Part shown: positions 36,034-45,472 of the stretch, in pieces | How positions within the stretch are numbered: the first letter of the stretch is position 1 | Layout of the letters: every line of letters begins with the position of its first letter | NCBI GenBank assembly: GCA_050043005.1 | Contig: JBHJIZ010000130.1 | Span: 1 to 64,000, forward strand | Length of the DNA stretch: 64,000 bases | DNA from: Thermohalobaculum sp050043005 | GTDB taxonomy: Bacteria; Pseudomonadota; Alphaproteobacteria; Rhodobacterales; Rhodobacteraceae | Direction: 5' to 3' | The notes under the pieces: generated by a model | What the model was told of the DNA's origin: nothing | What the model saw: only the letters and a program-made list of their open reading frames with translations | Databases searched by the model: none | Position numbers and translations under genes: made by a program

Positions 36034-36831
36034 ATGGCCGGATCCGCCAATCTCAACATCATGATCCAGGCCGCGCGCAAGGCTTCGCGGCGGTTGGTGC
36101 GTGATTTCGGCGAGGCTGAAAACCTTCAGGTCTCGATCAAAGGGGTCGGCGACTTCGTATCCGCGGCCGATCGTAAGGCAGAGCAGATCATCCGGGACCA
36201 CCTGACCGACGCCCGACCGAACTATGGCTGGCTCGGCGAGGAAAGCGAGCCCCAGGACGGCAACGATCCGACCCGTCGCTGGATCGTCGATCCAATCGAC
36301 GGGACCACGAATTTCCTGCATGGACTGCCGCACTGGGCGATCTCGATCGGTCTGGAACACAAGGGCGAAATCGTCGCCGGTGTGATCTATGACCCGATCA
36401 AGGACGAGATGTTCACGGCGGAGGCCGGACAAGGTGCCTGGCTGAACGACCGGCGTCTGCGCGTCTCGGCCCGGCGGGAGCCGACCGAGATGGTCTTTGC
36501 CACCGGCATTCCCTTCGGGTCCATGACAACGATGGCCGAGATGGTGAAAGACCTCGCGAAGCTGATGCCGCAATGCGCGGGCATCCGTCGTTTCGGGGCT
36601 GCCTCGCTCGATCTCGCCTATGTCGCCGCGGGCCGCTACGATGGCTTCTGGGAACGCGGGCTCCAGCCTTGGGACATGGCCGCAGGGATCATTCTGGTGC
36701 GCGAAGCCGGCGGTCTGGTCGGCTCGATCGGCGAGAAGACCGAGACGACCGACCCGATGCCGCACGGGAATGTCATCGCTGCACCGTCGGATCCGTATCG
36801 ACTGCTCAGCCGGAACGTCAGCGGCGACTAG
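36034..36831 (+). CDS. Inositol monophosphatase family protein (SuhB type)
   Basis: A 265-aa lithium-sensitive-type phosphatase. The metal sites are visible as WLGEESEP (Glu), WIVDPIDGTTNF (the diagnostic DPIDGT motif) and the C-terminal LQPWDMAAGIILVREAGG. The length and motifs fit bacterial SuhB, which hydrolyses myo-inositol 1-phosphate and has a separate role in rRNA transcription in E. coli. AAAGGAG precedes the ATG by six bases. It is monocistronic. CysQ-like activity on PAP cannot be excluded from sequence alone. Confidence 0.93.
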   Translation: MAGSANLNIMIQAARKASRRLVRDFGEAENLQVSIKGVGDFVSAADRKAEQIIRDHLTDARPNYGWLGEESEPQDGNDPTRRWIVDPIDGTTNFLHGLPHWAISIGLEHKGEIVAGVIYDPIKDEMFTAEAGQGAWLNDRRLRVSARREPTEMVFATGIPFGSMTTMAEMVKDLAKLMPQCAGIRRFGAASLDLAYVAAGRYDGFWERGLQPWDMAAGIILVREAGGLVGSIGEKTETTDPMPHGNVIAAPSDPYRLLSRNVSGD

Positions 36832-36952
36832 ATATCGACAGCACTCGCGCATAGCGAGAACATGACACTTCACGGCGTGCGGAATACGCGCAGGCCGGGC
36901 CGCAACAGCGCGACTATCTCGCGTGGCGGTTCCCGCAACTGCGTATATCTGC

Positions 36953-36981
36953 TTGGTTTTCAATCTCCAAAACCCTAATCT
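36953..36981 (+). promoter_or_regulatory. Candidate sigma70-type promoter of the motor-pair operon
   Basis: TTGGTT (36953-36958), a 17-base spacer and TAATCT (36976-36981), ending 27 bases before the ATG of the TolQ/MotA-like gene. It is A+T-rich relative to the flanks. Assignment is by pattern only. Confidence 0.4.
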
Positions 36982-37008
36982 CGCCAAAACGATGGGGCCG
37001 GGCACGGC

Positions 37009-38280
37009 ATGAGTTTCTCCGACGCGCCGACGAAACAATTCGCCTTTCCAGCGCGGCAGATCGTCCTGATGCTGCTCGCTCTGATAGCTGTCGGCGTGGG
37101 CGGTTTCTTCATGACCGCTCAGATCCAGACGATTTTCTTCGCCAACGTCTATCTGAACGCGTTCATCGGCTTCGTCTTCGTGGTGGGTGTGCTGGCCACG
37201 TTCTGGCAGATCGCTCAGATCATCTCGGCCGTGCGATGGCTGCGAAATCTGCAGTCCGGTTTCGATGGGCACGAGTTCGTGCAGCCACCATCGCTGGTGA
37301 CATCGATGTCGATGATCCAGCGCGAGGGGCGCCTGCGCAAGCGACTGGCGACTTCGGCCACGCGGTCGATCCTCGACTCGATCTCGGAGCGGCTCGAGGA
37401 AAGCCGCGACATCACGCGCTATATCTCGAACCTGCTGATTTTTCTGGGCCTGCTCGGCACGTTCTGGGGGCTGTCCCTGACCGTTCCCGCCGTGGTCGAT
37501 ACGATCAAATCGCTGGCCCCGCAGGACGGCGACACGTCCGATGTGTCGATCTTCGACAATCTGATGAGCGGGCTGGAAAGCCAGCTCGGCGGGATGGGCA
37601 CGGCCTTCGCATCCTCGTTGGTTGGTCTGGCCGGCTCGCTGGTTGTGGGGCTGCTGGAGCTTTTTGCCGGGCATGGTCAGAACCGCTTCTATCGCGAGCT
37701 CGAGGAGTATCTTTCAGCCTACACGCGGCTTGGCATGGTGTCCGAGGGCGAAGGCCCTGAAAGCGCGCTTATCGCCTTGCTCGAACGCGTCGACGAAGGT
37801 CTGGAACGCACCACGGATTTCGCCGAACGCGCCGAGGAAGCCCGGATCCAGGCCGAGGAACGGCTGGCGGCGGCGGCCGACGTGGTCGGTAAAATGGCCG
37901 CCGAGATCGAGCGTGAACGCACGTTGGTTGCGCAACTGGTCTCGGAGATGCGGGATGCCCGCGAGCTCGAGGCCGGGCGCGATCATGCCACGCTTACGGT
38001 ACTGAAACGCATCGACCAGGGTCAGAACCAACTTGCGGCAGCGCAGCAGGCTGTGGCTGAAATGATCGAGCGGATGCCTGTCGGTTCTGCGGTCGGCGGT
38101 GCCGTCGGTGGCGGTCTCGACACGGAATCCCGCAACCACATCCGCTCGCTGGACAAACAGCTGCGGGCGATGGCGGATGATGTCGCGGTCGGACGGCACG
38201 AGACACTGACTGCCCTGCGTGCCGAACTGCGCGCTCTGACCAACATGATCGACATGCGGACCCGCGAGACGGGGCAGTAG
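37009..38280 (+). CDS. MotA/TolQ/ExbB-like proton-channel subunit with cytoplasmic coiled coil
   Basis: A 423-aa inner-membrane protein. Two N-terminal helices (residues ~15-80) precede a cytoplasmic linker. A MotA/TolQ/ExbB domain with two further helices follows (NLLIFLGLLGTFWGLSLTV and FASSLVGLAGSLVVGLLELF, residues ~140-220). A long helical tail (~245-345, EERLAAAADVVGKMAAEIER) and a glycine-rich hinge (GSAVGGAVGGG) end the protein. It stands next to an OmpA/MotB-like partner with one base between the genes, the arrangement of proton-powered stator pairs. Flagellar and Tol genes are absent. I do not recognise a named member. Confidence 0.85.
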   Translation: MSFSDAPTKQFAFPARQIVLMLLALIAVGVGGFFMTAQIQTIFFANVYLNAFIGFVFVVGVLATFWQIAQIISAVRWLRNLQSGFDGHEFVQPPSLVTSMSMIQREGRLRKRLATSATRSILDSISERLEESRDITRYISNLLIFLGLLGTFWGLSLTVPAVVDTIKSLAPQDGDTSDVSIFDNLMSGLESQLGGMGTAFASSLVGLAGSLVVGLLELFAGHGQNRFYRELEEYLSAYTRLGMVSEGEGPESALIALLERVDEGLERTTDFAERAEEARIQAEERLAAAADVVGKMAAEIERERTLVAQLVSEMRDARELEAGRDHATLTVLKRIDQGQNQLAAAQQAVAEMIERMPVGSAVGGAVGGGLDTESRNHIRSLDKQLRAMADDVAVGRHETLTALRAELRALTNMIDMRTRETGQ

Positions 38281-38281
38281 G

Positions 38282-40798
38282 ATGGCGTTCACCCGCCGCA
38301 GCGGACAGCGGTTCACGGCGTCGATCTGGCCGGGTTTCGTCGACGCGCTGACCGCCCTTCTGCTGATCCTGATGTTCGTCCTGTCGATCTTCATGATCAT
38401 CCAGTTTTCGTTGCGTGAGATGATCACCGGACAGGACAAGGAACTGGAGAACCTGAACAACGAGGTCGCGGCCAAAAGCCAGGAAATCACAGCTCAGGAC
38501 AACGCGATCGATGCATTGAACAGCCAGCTCGCCGGGCTTGCCGACGCTCTGGGGCTGGAACGCAACCGGACGTCGGCGCTGGAGTCCGAGGTTGGAACCC
38601 TGCGTTCGACGCTCACCGATGAACGCGCCGAGATCGACCGGTTGACCGCCGCACTGGGCGCAATGACCCAGCAATTCGAGACGGAACGCGCAACCTCAAC
38701 GGCGCTGCAGACGGATCTCGAATCTGAACGCGCTGGGCGCGCCGAAGACATCGCGCGTCTGGGTGGGGAATTGGAGATCAGCCAACAGCAGGCGCTTGCT
38801 CTGCAGACCGCCCTGACCGCCGCCCGCGGCGAAGTCGACCAACAGGCAGAAGAAGCACGCCTTGCCGCTGCCCGCCGCGAGGCATTGGACGCCTTGGTGA
38901 CACGGCTCGAGGCCGATCGCGATGCCCGCGATTCCGATATCCGTGTGCTTGAGGCGGACAAGGCGCGTGCATTGGCGCTGATAGACACGCTCAACGCAGA
39001 CAAGACCGAGGCAGCAGCCGAGCAGACCCGCCTGAACGCGCGGCTACTGGAAGAGCTTGACGCAATGACCCGCGCGCGCGCCGCGTTGGCCACGACCGAG
39101 GCGGATCGAGACCGGCTGACTGCGGAGCTGGCTGATCTCACGACCGCGCAGACGGATGCCCTTTCCGCGCTGGCCGGCATGACCGAAGACCGCGACCGCG
39201 TGCTGGCCGAGCTTGGAAACGTCAATGCCGCCCAGGCGGAAGCCCTGACCGCCTTGGCCGAGCTTCGCGAAGACCGCTCCGCGATACTGGAGCGGCTCGG
39301 GTCGATCGACGCTGAACGCGCTGCCGCAGTGGCCATGGTCGCACGGCTTGAACAGGAGAACGCAGGCATCCTCGCCGATGTCGACGCGCTCGATACCGAG
39401 AAGGCCGCAGCGCTTGCCCTGATCTCGCAGCTTGAAGCTGACCGCGCCGAAGACGGCGAGGCGCTCGCGGCCCTGCGGCAGGACATCGCCGACCGCCAGA
39501 CGCTGATCGATCAGCTGGGCACCGACAAGGCGGCTGCCCTGGCGCTGGTCGAGACATTCAAGGCGAGCCTTGCCGCCGATCAACAGGCTTTGGCCGACCT
39601 GGAAGCGGACCAAACCCGGACCGAGGAAGAGCGCGCCGCGCTGGAGGCAGAACTGGCCAAGCGTCAGACGGCGCTCGAACGACTTCAAACCGAGAACGCT
39701 GAACGATTGAAGGCGTTCGAAAACCTCTCTGCCGAGCAATCCTTGGCGCTGGCCACGATTGCCAAGCTGGAGAACGAGCGAAACGCGCTCACCGACTCCC
39801 AAGCAACCGCCAGCGCCGAGGCGGACCAGTTCCAGTTCGAACTCAAGGCCGCCCTCGACCGTGCCGCCGAACTTGCATCCCGACTGTCCGAGGCGGAAGA
39901 GGCGAAGCTTGCCGACGCAGCCGCGGCGCAGGCGCTGCGCGAACGGCTTGCCGAGAGCCAGACCGAGCTCGACGCCGTGACACTGGCCCTCGATGAAGCC
40001 CGCAAGGAGGCTGAAGAAACCCTGCCGCTGCTCGCCGCGGCCGCGGCCTCGCGCGGCCAGCTTTCGGCGAGTGCGCTGGCGGCGGCGGACCGGATCGATC
40101 GCGAAGCAGCACTGCGCGCGGTCGCCGAGCAGCAGCTCTCGCAGGCACAGGAACAGACCGTCGCCGAACAGCGCAAGGTCGCCGCACTGACGGCGCAGGT
40201 GAAGGAGTTGAACACACAGCTTGGGACCCTGCAGGCATTGCTCGACGAGTCGGCTGAACGCGACCGCGACGCACAGGTCCAGATCGCCGAGCTTGGCAGC
40301 CAGTTGAACCAGGCGCTGGCGCAGAAAGTCTCGGAGCTTTCCCGGTTCCGGTCCGAGTTCTTCGGGCGGATGCGCGATGTTCTGGGTGGGCGCGAAGGCA
40401 TCCAGGTCGTTGGTGACCGTTTCGTGTTCCAGTCCGAAATCCTGTTCTCCTCGGCCTCGGCCATCCTGGGCCCCGAGGGTCAGACAGAGCTTTCGAAACT
40501 GGCCGAAGTGGTGCGCGAACTTGCCAGCACGGCGCCGGACGACCTTAATTGGGTGCTGCGGGTTGATGGACACACCGATCCCGTGCCGCTGTCCGGGACT
40601 GGCCGGTATCGCGACAATTGGGAACTCAGCCAGGCGCGCGCGCTGTCCGTCGTGCGCTACATGATCGATATCGAGGGGATCCCGCCGAACCGTCTCGCGG
40701 CCACCGGCTTCGGCGAGTACCAGCCGATCGTCGAGGGTTTGACGTCCGAAGACAACGCCCGCAACCGACGCATCGAGTTCAAGTTCACCGAGCGGTGA
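38282..40798 (+). CDS. MotB-like/OmpA-domain protein with very long coiled coil
   Basis: An 838-aa partner of the preceding channel subunit. One N-terminal helix (FVDALTALLLILMFVLSIFM) contains an aspartate at the position of the proton-binding Asp of MotB. Residues ~50-680 are almost unbroken heptad-like coiled coil, rich in Ala, Glu, Leu, Asp and Arg with repeated units of the LxxDRxxxLAEL kind. The C-terminal ~140 residues are an OmpA/MotB peptidoglycan-binding domain (DGHTDPVPLSG, ARALSVVRYMIDIEGIP, NRRIEFKFTE). The coil is far longer than in MotB, TolR or ExbD. A role in cell-envelope mechanics or division is a guess. Confidence 0.85.
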   Translation: MAFTRRSGQRFTASIWPGFVDALTALLLILMFVLSIFMIIQFSLREMITGQDKELENLNNEVAAKSQEITAQDNAIDALNSQLAGLADALGLERNRTSALESEVGTLRSTLTDERAEIDRLTAALGAMTQQFETERATSTALQTDLESERAGRAEDIARLGGELEISQQQALALQTALTAARGEVDQQAEEARLAAARREALDALVTRLEADRDARDSDIRVLEADKARALALIDTLNADKTEAAAEQTRLNARLLEELDAMTRARAALATTEADRDRLTAELADLTTAQTDALSALAGMTEDRDRVLAELGNVNAAQAEALTALAELREDRSAILERLGSIDAERAAAVAMVARLEQENAGILADVDALDTEKAAALALISQLEADRAEDGEALAALRQDIADRQTLIDQLGTDKAAALALVETFKASLAADQQALADLEADQTRTEEERAALEAELAKRQTALERLQTENAERLKAFENLSAEQSLALATIAKLENERNALTDSQATASAEADQFQFELKAALDRAAELASRLSEAEEAKLADAAAAQALRERLAESQTELDAVTLALDEARKEAEETLPLLAAAAASRGQLSASALAAADRIDREAALRAVAEQQLSQAQEQTVAEQRKVAALTAQVKELNTQLGTLQALLDESAERDRDAQVQIAELGSQLNQALAQKVSELSRFRSEFFGRMRDVLGGREGIQVVGDRFVFQSEILFSSASAILGPEGQTELSKLAEVVRELASTAPDDLNWVLRVDGHTDPVPLSGTGRYRDNWELSQARALSVVRYMIDIEGIPPNRLAATGFGEYQPIVEGLTSEDNARNRRIEFKFTER

Positions 40799-40808
40799 CT
40801 GATTACAG

Positions 40809-40826
40809 CGTCACGCGCGCGTGACG
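40809..40826. repeat. 18-bp perfect palindrome between convergent genes
   Basis: CGTCACGCG followed directly by its inverse complement CGCGTGACG, 10 bases after the stop of the coiled-coil gene and 115 bases before the end of the converging ABC exporter. It could be a terminator-like hairpin or a protein-binding site; no T-run follows. Confidence 0.45.
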
Positions 40827-40940
40827 TGTTCCCGGTTCGTTTACAGCATGTCCGGCAAAATGCGAACAAATCGACTCTGATACCACGATAGAATTCATGT
40901 ATCTTAACAACAGGTTAGCGAGTGTCCGAGAGTGGGTTTG

Positions 40941-42776
40941 CTACTCCGCCGCCGTTTGCACGCCGATCATCCCACCAGTCTGGCGGTTCCAGAATCCGGC
41001 ATAAAGCCCGCCGCGCGTCAAAAGTTCATCGTGGCTGCCCTGCTCGGCGATGACGCCGCCATCCATGACGATGATACGATCCATATGGCTTATGGTCGAC
41101 AGGCGGTGAGCGACGGCGATCACGGTCTTGCCGACCATCAGCTCCTGCAGCGCGGTCTGGATCGCCGCCTCGGACTCCGAGTCAAGCGCCGAGGTTGCCT
41201 CGTCCAAAACCAGGATAGGCGCATCCTTCAGGATCGCGCGGGCCAATGCGATGCGTTGGCGTTGGCCGCCGGACAGCTTGACGCCCCGCTCCCCGAGATG
41301 GGCCGCATAGCCCTCGCGGTCCCTGTAATCGCGTAATTCCTGAATGAATTCATGTGCTTGGGCCTGGCGGGCGGCGGCGAAGGCAGCCTCTTCGCCCGCG
41401 TCCGGATTGCCATACAGGATGTTGTCCAGCGCGGGCCGGTTGAACATCGCGGTGTCCTGCGTGACGATGGAGATCTGGCGGCGCAGCCCGTCCTGGGTCA
41501 GCCTGGCGACGTCGTGATCGTCCAGCAGGATCCGCCCGCCCTCCGGGTCATACAACCGCGCCAGCAGTGAGACGACGGTGGACTTGCCCGCGCCAGAATG
41601 GCCGACCAGCGCGACCCGCTCACCCGGCGCGATATCAAGCGAGAACGGCCCGATGCCGCCGGTTTGACGGCCATAACGGAACATCACGTCATCGAAACGG
41701 ATGCGGCCTGTCAGCGGTGGCGGATCACTCGCGCCCGGGGCATCGATCACCTCGTGCGACGGCGTCAGCGTGCGGATGCCGTCCTCGGTCACACCGATGT
41801 TCGCGAAGATCCCCATCGCCGTGAAACTGATCCAGCCTGACATCTGCGCGATCCGGGTTGAGATCAGGCCCGCCAACGCGATGGTGCCCGGGGTTGCTGA
41901 GCCCTGCTGCCAGAGGAAAATCGCCAATGAAATCAATGCGACAGGCAGGATGCCGCCCAACACCGCCAAACCCGTGCGGAACATCCAGGCGATCCGGCCA
42001 AAGGCGAAGGCCTTCTCGCGGTACCGGCTGATCGAGTGCTCGGCGGCAGCGTGCTCGCGGCCCGCATGCGCGAAGAGTTTGACCGTCGTCATGTGGCCGA
42101 GACTGTCGACAAGCTGACCGGAGACGGCAGACCGCGCATCGGCGCGCTCGCGCGATAACCGCCTGATCTTTGGTAGAAAAAACCAGACCAGACCGACATA
42201 GGCCGCCATCCACACCGCCAGCGCCAGAGCCAGCCGCCAGTCGGTGCTTTGCAACAGGATCAGCGCTGCGATCACGGTCGAGAGGCCGAACAGCACTGCG
42301 TGGATCGTCTCCTGCACCGCGTCGGCCAGCGCGATCGAGGACTGCGTTTCCTTCTGTGCCAGGCGCCCGGCGAAGTCGTCCTCGAAGTATTTCATCGAGT
42401 GGCCAAGCACATGCGCGTGCAGGCGCCATAAGGTCATTGTCCAGACGCTCGGCATGAAGGCGCGCGAGTTGAAGGCAGCCGTGATGCTCATCAGTACCGG
42501 GCGCAACAGCAGAAAGAATCCAGCAATCCCAAGCAGTTGCGGCCAGTTCCGATCGAAGAAGCCCTCGGCGGGTTCGGTCGCCACAAGGTCGACCACCCAG
42601 CCGACCAGCCAAGCCGTCGCCGCCTCGGTCGCACCGGTCGCCAGCGACACCAAAAGCAGCATGAACAACGGGACTTCGGCGCCCTTCAGTGCCCAGCGCC
42701 CGAACGCCCACAGCGTCTGCGGTGGTGGTCCATCCGCTGGAACAAAGGGGTCAATCAGGCGCTCGAAGCGTTTCAT
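40941..42776 (-). CDS. ABC exporter half-transporter (paralog 3 of cluster)
   Basis: A 611-aa fusion of a six-helix type IV exporter domain and an ATPase domain. The ATPase has Walker A GHSGAGKST, Q-loop VTQDTAMF, signature LSGGQRQRIALARAI, Walker B PILVLDEATSALDSE and the H-loop AHRLST. The C-terminus (GLYAGFWNRQTGGMIGV) recurs almost unchanged in the two neighbouring exporters. ATG 42776 follows AAAGGACC; the open frame extends to 42830. It is last in a four-gene minus-strand operon. Lipid, peptide or drug export are all possible. Confidence 0.92.
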   Translation of the reverse strand: MKRFERLIDPFVPADGPPPQTLWAFGRWALKGAEVPLFMLLLVSLATGATEAATAWLVGWVVDLVATEPAEGFFDRNWPQLLGIAGFFLLLRPVLMSITAAFNSRAFMPSVWTMTLWRLHAHVLGHSMKYFEDDFAGRLAQKETQSSIALADAVQETIHAVLFGLSTVIAALILLQSTDWRLALALAVWMAAYVGLVWFFLPKIRRLSRERADARSAVSGQLVDSLGHMTTVKLFAHAGREHAAAEHSISRYREKAFAFGRIAWMFRTGLAVLGGILPVALISLAIFLWQQGSATPGTIALAGLISTRIAQMSGWISFTAMGIFANIGVTEDGIRTLTPSHEVIDAPGASDPPPLTGRIRFDDVMFRYGRQTGGIGPFSLDIAPGERVALVGHSGAGKSTVVSLLARLYDPEGGRILLDDHDVARLTQDGLRRQISIVTQDTAMFNRPALDNILYGNPDAGEEAAFAAARQAQAHEFIQELRDYRDREGYAAHLGERGVKLSGGQRQRIALARAILKDAPILVLDEATSALDSESEAAIQTALQELMVGKTVIAVAHRLSTISHMDRIIVMDGGVIAEQGSHDELLTRGGLYAGFWNRQTGGMIGVQTAAE

Positions 42777-42802
42777 CCGGGTCCTTTCATAGGATCGGAT
42801 TC

Positions 42803-43564
42803 CTAATCCGTCCGTCGGTCTTGAGAGCAACGTAGGGCAATATCGTCAGCGATCATCGCTGCTGCGGCCCGCAGCTCAGAAGGATTTGCATCATCATCCC
42901 AAAATGCGATCATTCGGTCTTCAATTCGTCGGGAGACATACCAGCCCACTGCAAGATCGAGTGCAGGACCAGCATCCCAGAACGCGGTGAATCCGACCTC
43001 CTGCAAATGCCCGTCTTGTGCCAAGCCACGGACAATGCCGGCAACGGGGCAGGCATCAAGGCGTACAAGTACTGGTTCGAGGTTTAGACCGATTCCGGCG
43101 ATCATGCATAGGCAATCATCTAGCATCGCATCATCACGGAACCCGTTCGGGTCGTTCGCCAAAGCCGCGATCAACGCTGTGGCAAATCTGGACATCAAGT
43201 CAACTTCCGCTGGACGGTAAGCATCCGGGAACCCGGTCATTGCCAGTCGCCGAAGCGTAAGTGCGTAATCGATCGGATTGAGATCCTCCCCTGCTGCCAA
43301 CAACTCAAGTGTTCGCGGTAGAACCCACCTCACGCTCGCGCGACCATTCTCGGCAGAGAATGCTGCATCTTGCCATTCGCGTAAGTCGTTGCGGGTGATG
43401 TTTGCCTGCCCTGCCTCCAATGCGCGTCGCTCTGCCTCGGCGGGCATGCAGCAACCCTCGGTGCAGACGCTGAGATCCGGAGGGGCACCGATCCGGAAGA
43501 TCTTGTAACCTTCGCGGACAAGATCTTGAAGTTCCTGGCTAAGACTCTTGATCTCGGATGACAT
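42803..43564 (-). CDS. Hypothetical Cys-containing protein inserted among ABC exporters
   Basis: A 253-aa soluble protein with no signal peptide or membrane helix. A short motif LSVCTEGCCMPAEAE lies at residues ~32-46 (C-x3-CC, a possible metal-binding or redox site). The rest is mostly helical, including an ELLAAGEDLNPIDYALTLRR segment. I recognise no family. It begins two bases after the stop of exporter 2 and ends 27 bases before the start of exporter 3, so it is firmly part of the operon. Base composition is slightly less GC-rich than the exporters. Confidence 0.7.
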   Translation of the reverse strand: MSSEIKSLSQELQDLVREGYKIFRIGAPPDLSVCTEGCCMPAEAERRALEAGQANITRNDLREWQDAAFSAENGRASVRWVLPRTLELLAAGEDLNPIDYALTLRRLAMTGFPDAYRPAEVDLMSRFATALIAALANDPNGFRDDAMLDDCLCMIAGIGLNLEPVLVRLDACPVAGIVRGLAQDGHLQEVGFTAFWDAGPALDLAVGWYVSRRIEDRMIAFWDDDANPSELRAAAAMIADDIALRCSQDRRTD

Positions 43565-43566
43565 CG

Positions 43567-45408
43567 CTATTCCGCCGCCGCGATCCCGATCATGCCGCCC
43601 GATTGTCTGTTCCAGAACGTGGCGTAGAGCCCGCCATTGGCAAGCAGCACGTCGTGGGTGCCTTGCTCGACGATGCGGCCTTCGTCCATGACGACGATGC
43701 GGTCCATCCGCTGGATCGTCGAGAGGCGGTGGGCGATCGCGATCACGGTCTTGCCGGACATGAAATCGTAGAGGGCGGACTGGATTTCGGCCTCGACCTC
43801 GGAGTCCAGGGCCGAGGTTGCCTCGTCCAGGATCAGCATTGGTGCGTCCTTCAGGACCGCCCTTGCGAGCGCGATCCGCTGACGCTGCCCACCGGACAGA
43901 CGCACGCCACGCTCACCGACATGGGCCTCCATCCCCGTTCTGCCATCATGGTCCTGGAGATCGGGGATGAAGCCATTGGCCGAGACCTTGCGCGCGGCCT
44001 CCCAAATCTGGTCCATCGTCGCGTCGGGCCGGCCGTAGCGGATGTTGTCAGCGATCGAGCGATGCAGCAGCGCCGTATCCTGGGTGACCATAGAGATCTG
44101 GGCGCGCACGCTTTCCTGCGTGCAGTCGGAAAGGCTTTGCCCGTCGATCAGCACGCGGCCCTGATCCGGATCGAAGAACCGCAACGCGAGGTTGACAAGG
44201 GTCGACTTGCCCGCGCCGGAGCGCCCGACCAGACCGACACGCTCACCGGGTGCTATGACCAGATCGACATCGCGGACCCCGCCGGCTTTCTTGCCGTACT
44301 GGTGGGTGACGCTGTCGAAGCTGATCTCGCCGCCCTTGAACGCAAGCGGCTGCGCCTCGGGCGCATCCATCAGGCGGAGCGGTTGGCTGACAGTCTCCAT
44401 CCCCTCCTGCACGGTCCCGATGTTCTGGAACAGCGAGGTCATGTTCCACATGATCCACTCGACGAGGCCGAGCATCCGCATGACCAGTGCGACAGCGGCG
44501 GCGACGGTCCCGACTGTCACGGCATCCTGGGTCCAGAGCCAGACCGCATAGCCGACGACTGAACCGATCAGCACGGTCGAGAGCGCAGACATCACGATCT
44601 CGAGCCGCGTGTGGATGCGATTCACCACCTCGAATTCGTGGCGGAAGTCTTCAAGTGCCTCGCGGGAGTATTCTTCCTCGGAGTCGGCATGGGCGAACAG
44701 TTTGACCGTCTGGATGTTGGTGTAGCTGTCGACGATCCGGCCCGCGAGGACCGAACGGGCTTCGGCCATCCGCATCCCGGCATCGGTGATGCGCGGCACG
44801 AACCAGATTGCAATGGCGATGTAGATGGCGAACCACGTCGCGAACGGGATCAGCAGGCGGATATCGACCTCGGCCAGGATCGCGGCGCCGCCGATCACGA
44901 AGATCAGCGCATACCAGAGCGCGTTGGTCAGCATGTAGACGCTATCGTTCAGCGCGGGCGCGAGCTGGAGCTGCTTGTTGGCGAGCCGCCCGGCGAAGTC
45001 GTCCGAGAAGAAACCGACCGACTGGCGCAACAGTTTTCGGTGCGTCCGCCAGCGCACGAGCGAGGCGACCGAGGGGTAGTAGCCCTGGTTCATGATGAAC
45101 GCATCGGCGATCGCGGTAATGGGCCGGATCAACAGGGCGACGATGATCATGATGATCAGTTCGGTGCGGTAGGTTGACCAGAGCTGATCCGTCTCGACCG
45201 TTGTCAGCATGTCGATCAGATTGGCGCCGTACTGGATCAGCATGACCTCGATCACGGCGAAGATGAACCCAAGCGTCATCGAGACGGCGATCAGCTTGCG
45301 CGCCGGCCAAAGCATGTTCAGGTAGAACGGCACCAGCCGGTTCGGAAACTCGGCCCGCGCGTCGTAGGGCGCGTAGGGAGCGATCAGGCGTGCGAAGTAA
45401 CGATACAT
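43567..45408 (-). CDS. ABC exporter half-transporter (paralog 2 of cluster)
   Basis: A 613-aa exporter with the same layout as its neighbours: six membrane helices in the first ~330 residues, then an ATPase with Walker A GRSGAGKST, signature LSGGQRQRIALARAV, Walker B MLILDEATSALDSE and ending GGLYATFWNRQSGGMIGI. The chosen ATG (MYRYFARLIAPYAPY) aligns with the starts of the other two paralogs, which also begin with a short (F)xxL(I/V)xPFxP-like motif. An upstream frame to 45489 would overlap paralog 1. Confidence 0.92.
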   Translation of the reverse strand: MYRYFARLIAPYAPYDARAEFPNRLVPFYLNMLWPARKLIAVSMTLGFIFAVIEVMLIQYGANLIDMLTTVETDQLWSTYRTELIIMIIVALLIRPITAIADAFIMNQGYYPSVASLVRWRTHRKLLRQSVGFFSDDFAGRLANKQLQLAPALNDSVYMLTNALWYALIFVIGGAAILAEVDIRLLIPFATWFAIYIAIAIWFVPRITDAGMRMAEARSVLAGRIVDSYTNIQTVKLFAHADSEEEYSREALEDFRHEFEVVNRIHTRLEIVMSALSTVLIGSVVGYAVWLWTQDAVTVGTVAAAVALVMRMLGLVEWIMWNMTSLFQNIGTVQEGMETVSQPLRLMDAPEAQPLAFKGGEISFDSVTHQYGKKAGGVRDVDLVIAPGERVGLVGRSGAGKSTLVNLALRFFDPDQGRVLIDGQSLSDCTQESVRAQISMVTQDTALLHRSIADNIRYGRPDATMDQIWEAARKVSANGFIPDLQDHDGRTGMEAHVGERGVRLSGGQRQRIALARAVLKDAPMLILDEATSALDSEVEAEIQSALYDFMSGKTVIAIAHRLSTIQRMDRIVVMDEGRIVEQGTHDVLLANGGLYATFWNRQSGGMIGIAAAE

Positions 45409-45472
45409 CGGTCTGTCCGGTTGCTCAGGATTGGTCGATGCCGATCCTGATTGGAGTCGTGAAGGCGGCGGA

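Noticed and set aside
36019..37674. 551-codon minus-strand frame opposite the phosphatase and motor genes
   Set aside because: It spans two unrelated real genes and a promoter; no recognisable domain.
39044..40573. 509-codon minus-strand frame opposite the coiled-coil gene
   Set aside because: Repetitive Leu/Gly/Arg-rich antisense of the Ala/Glu/Asp-rich coil; the sense strand has a clear OmpA domain.
37009..40798. Zorya anti-phage system (ZorA/ZorB)
   Set aside because: The pair resembles ZorAB in outline, but no ZorC, ZorD or ZorE helicase/nuclease follows, and the long coil is in the OmpA partner, not the channel subunit as in ZorA.
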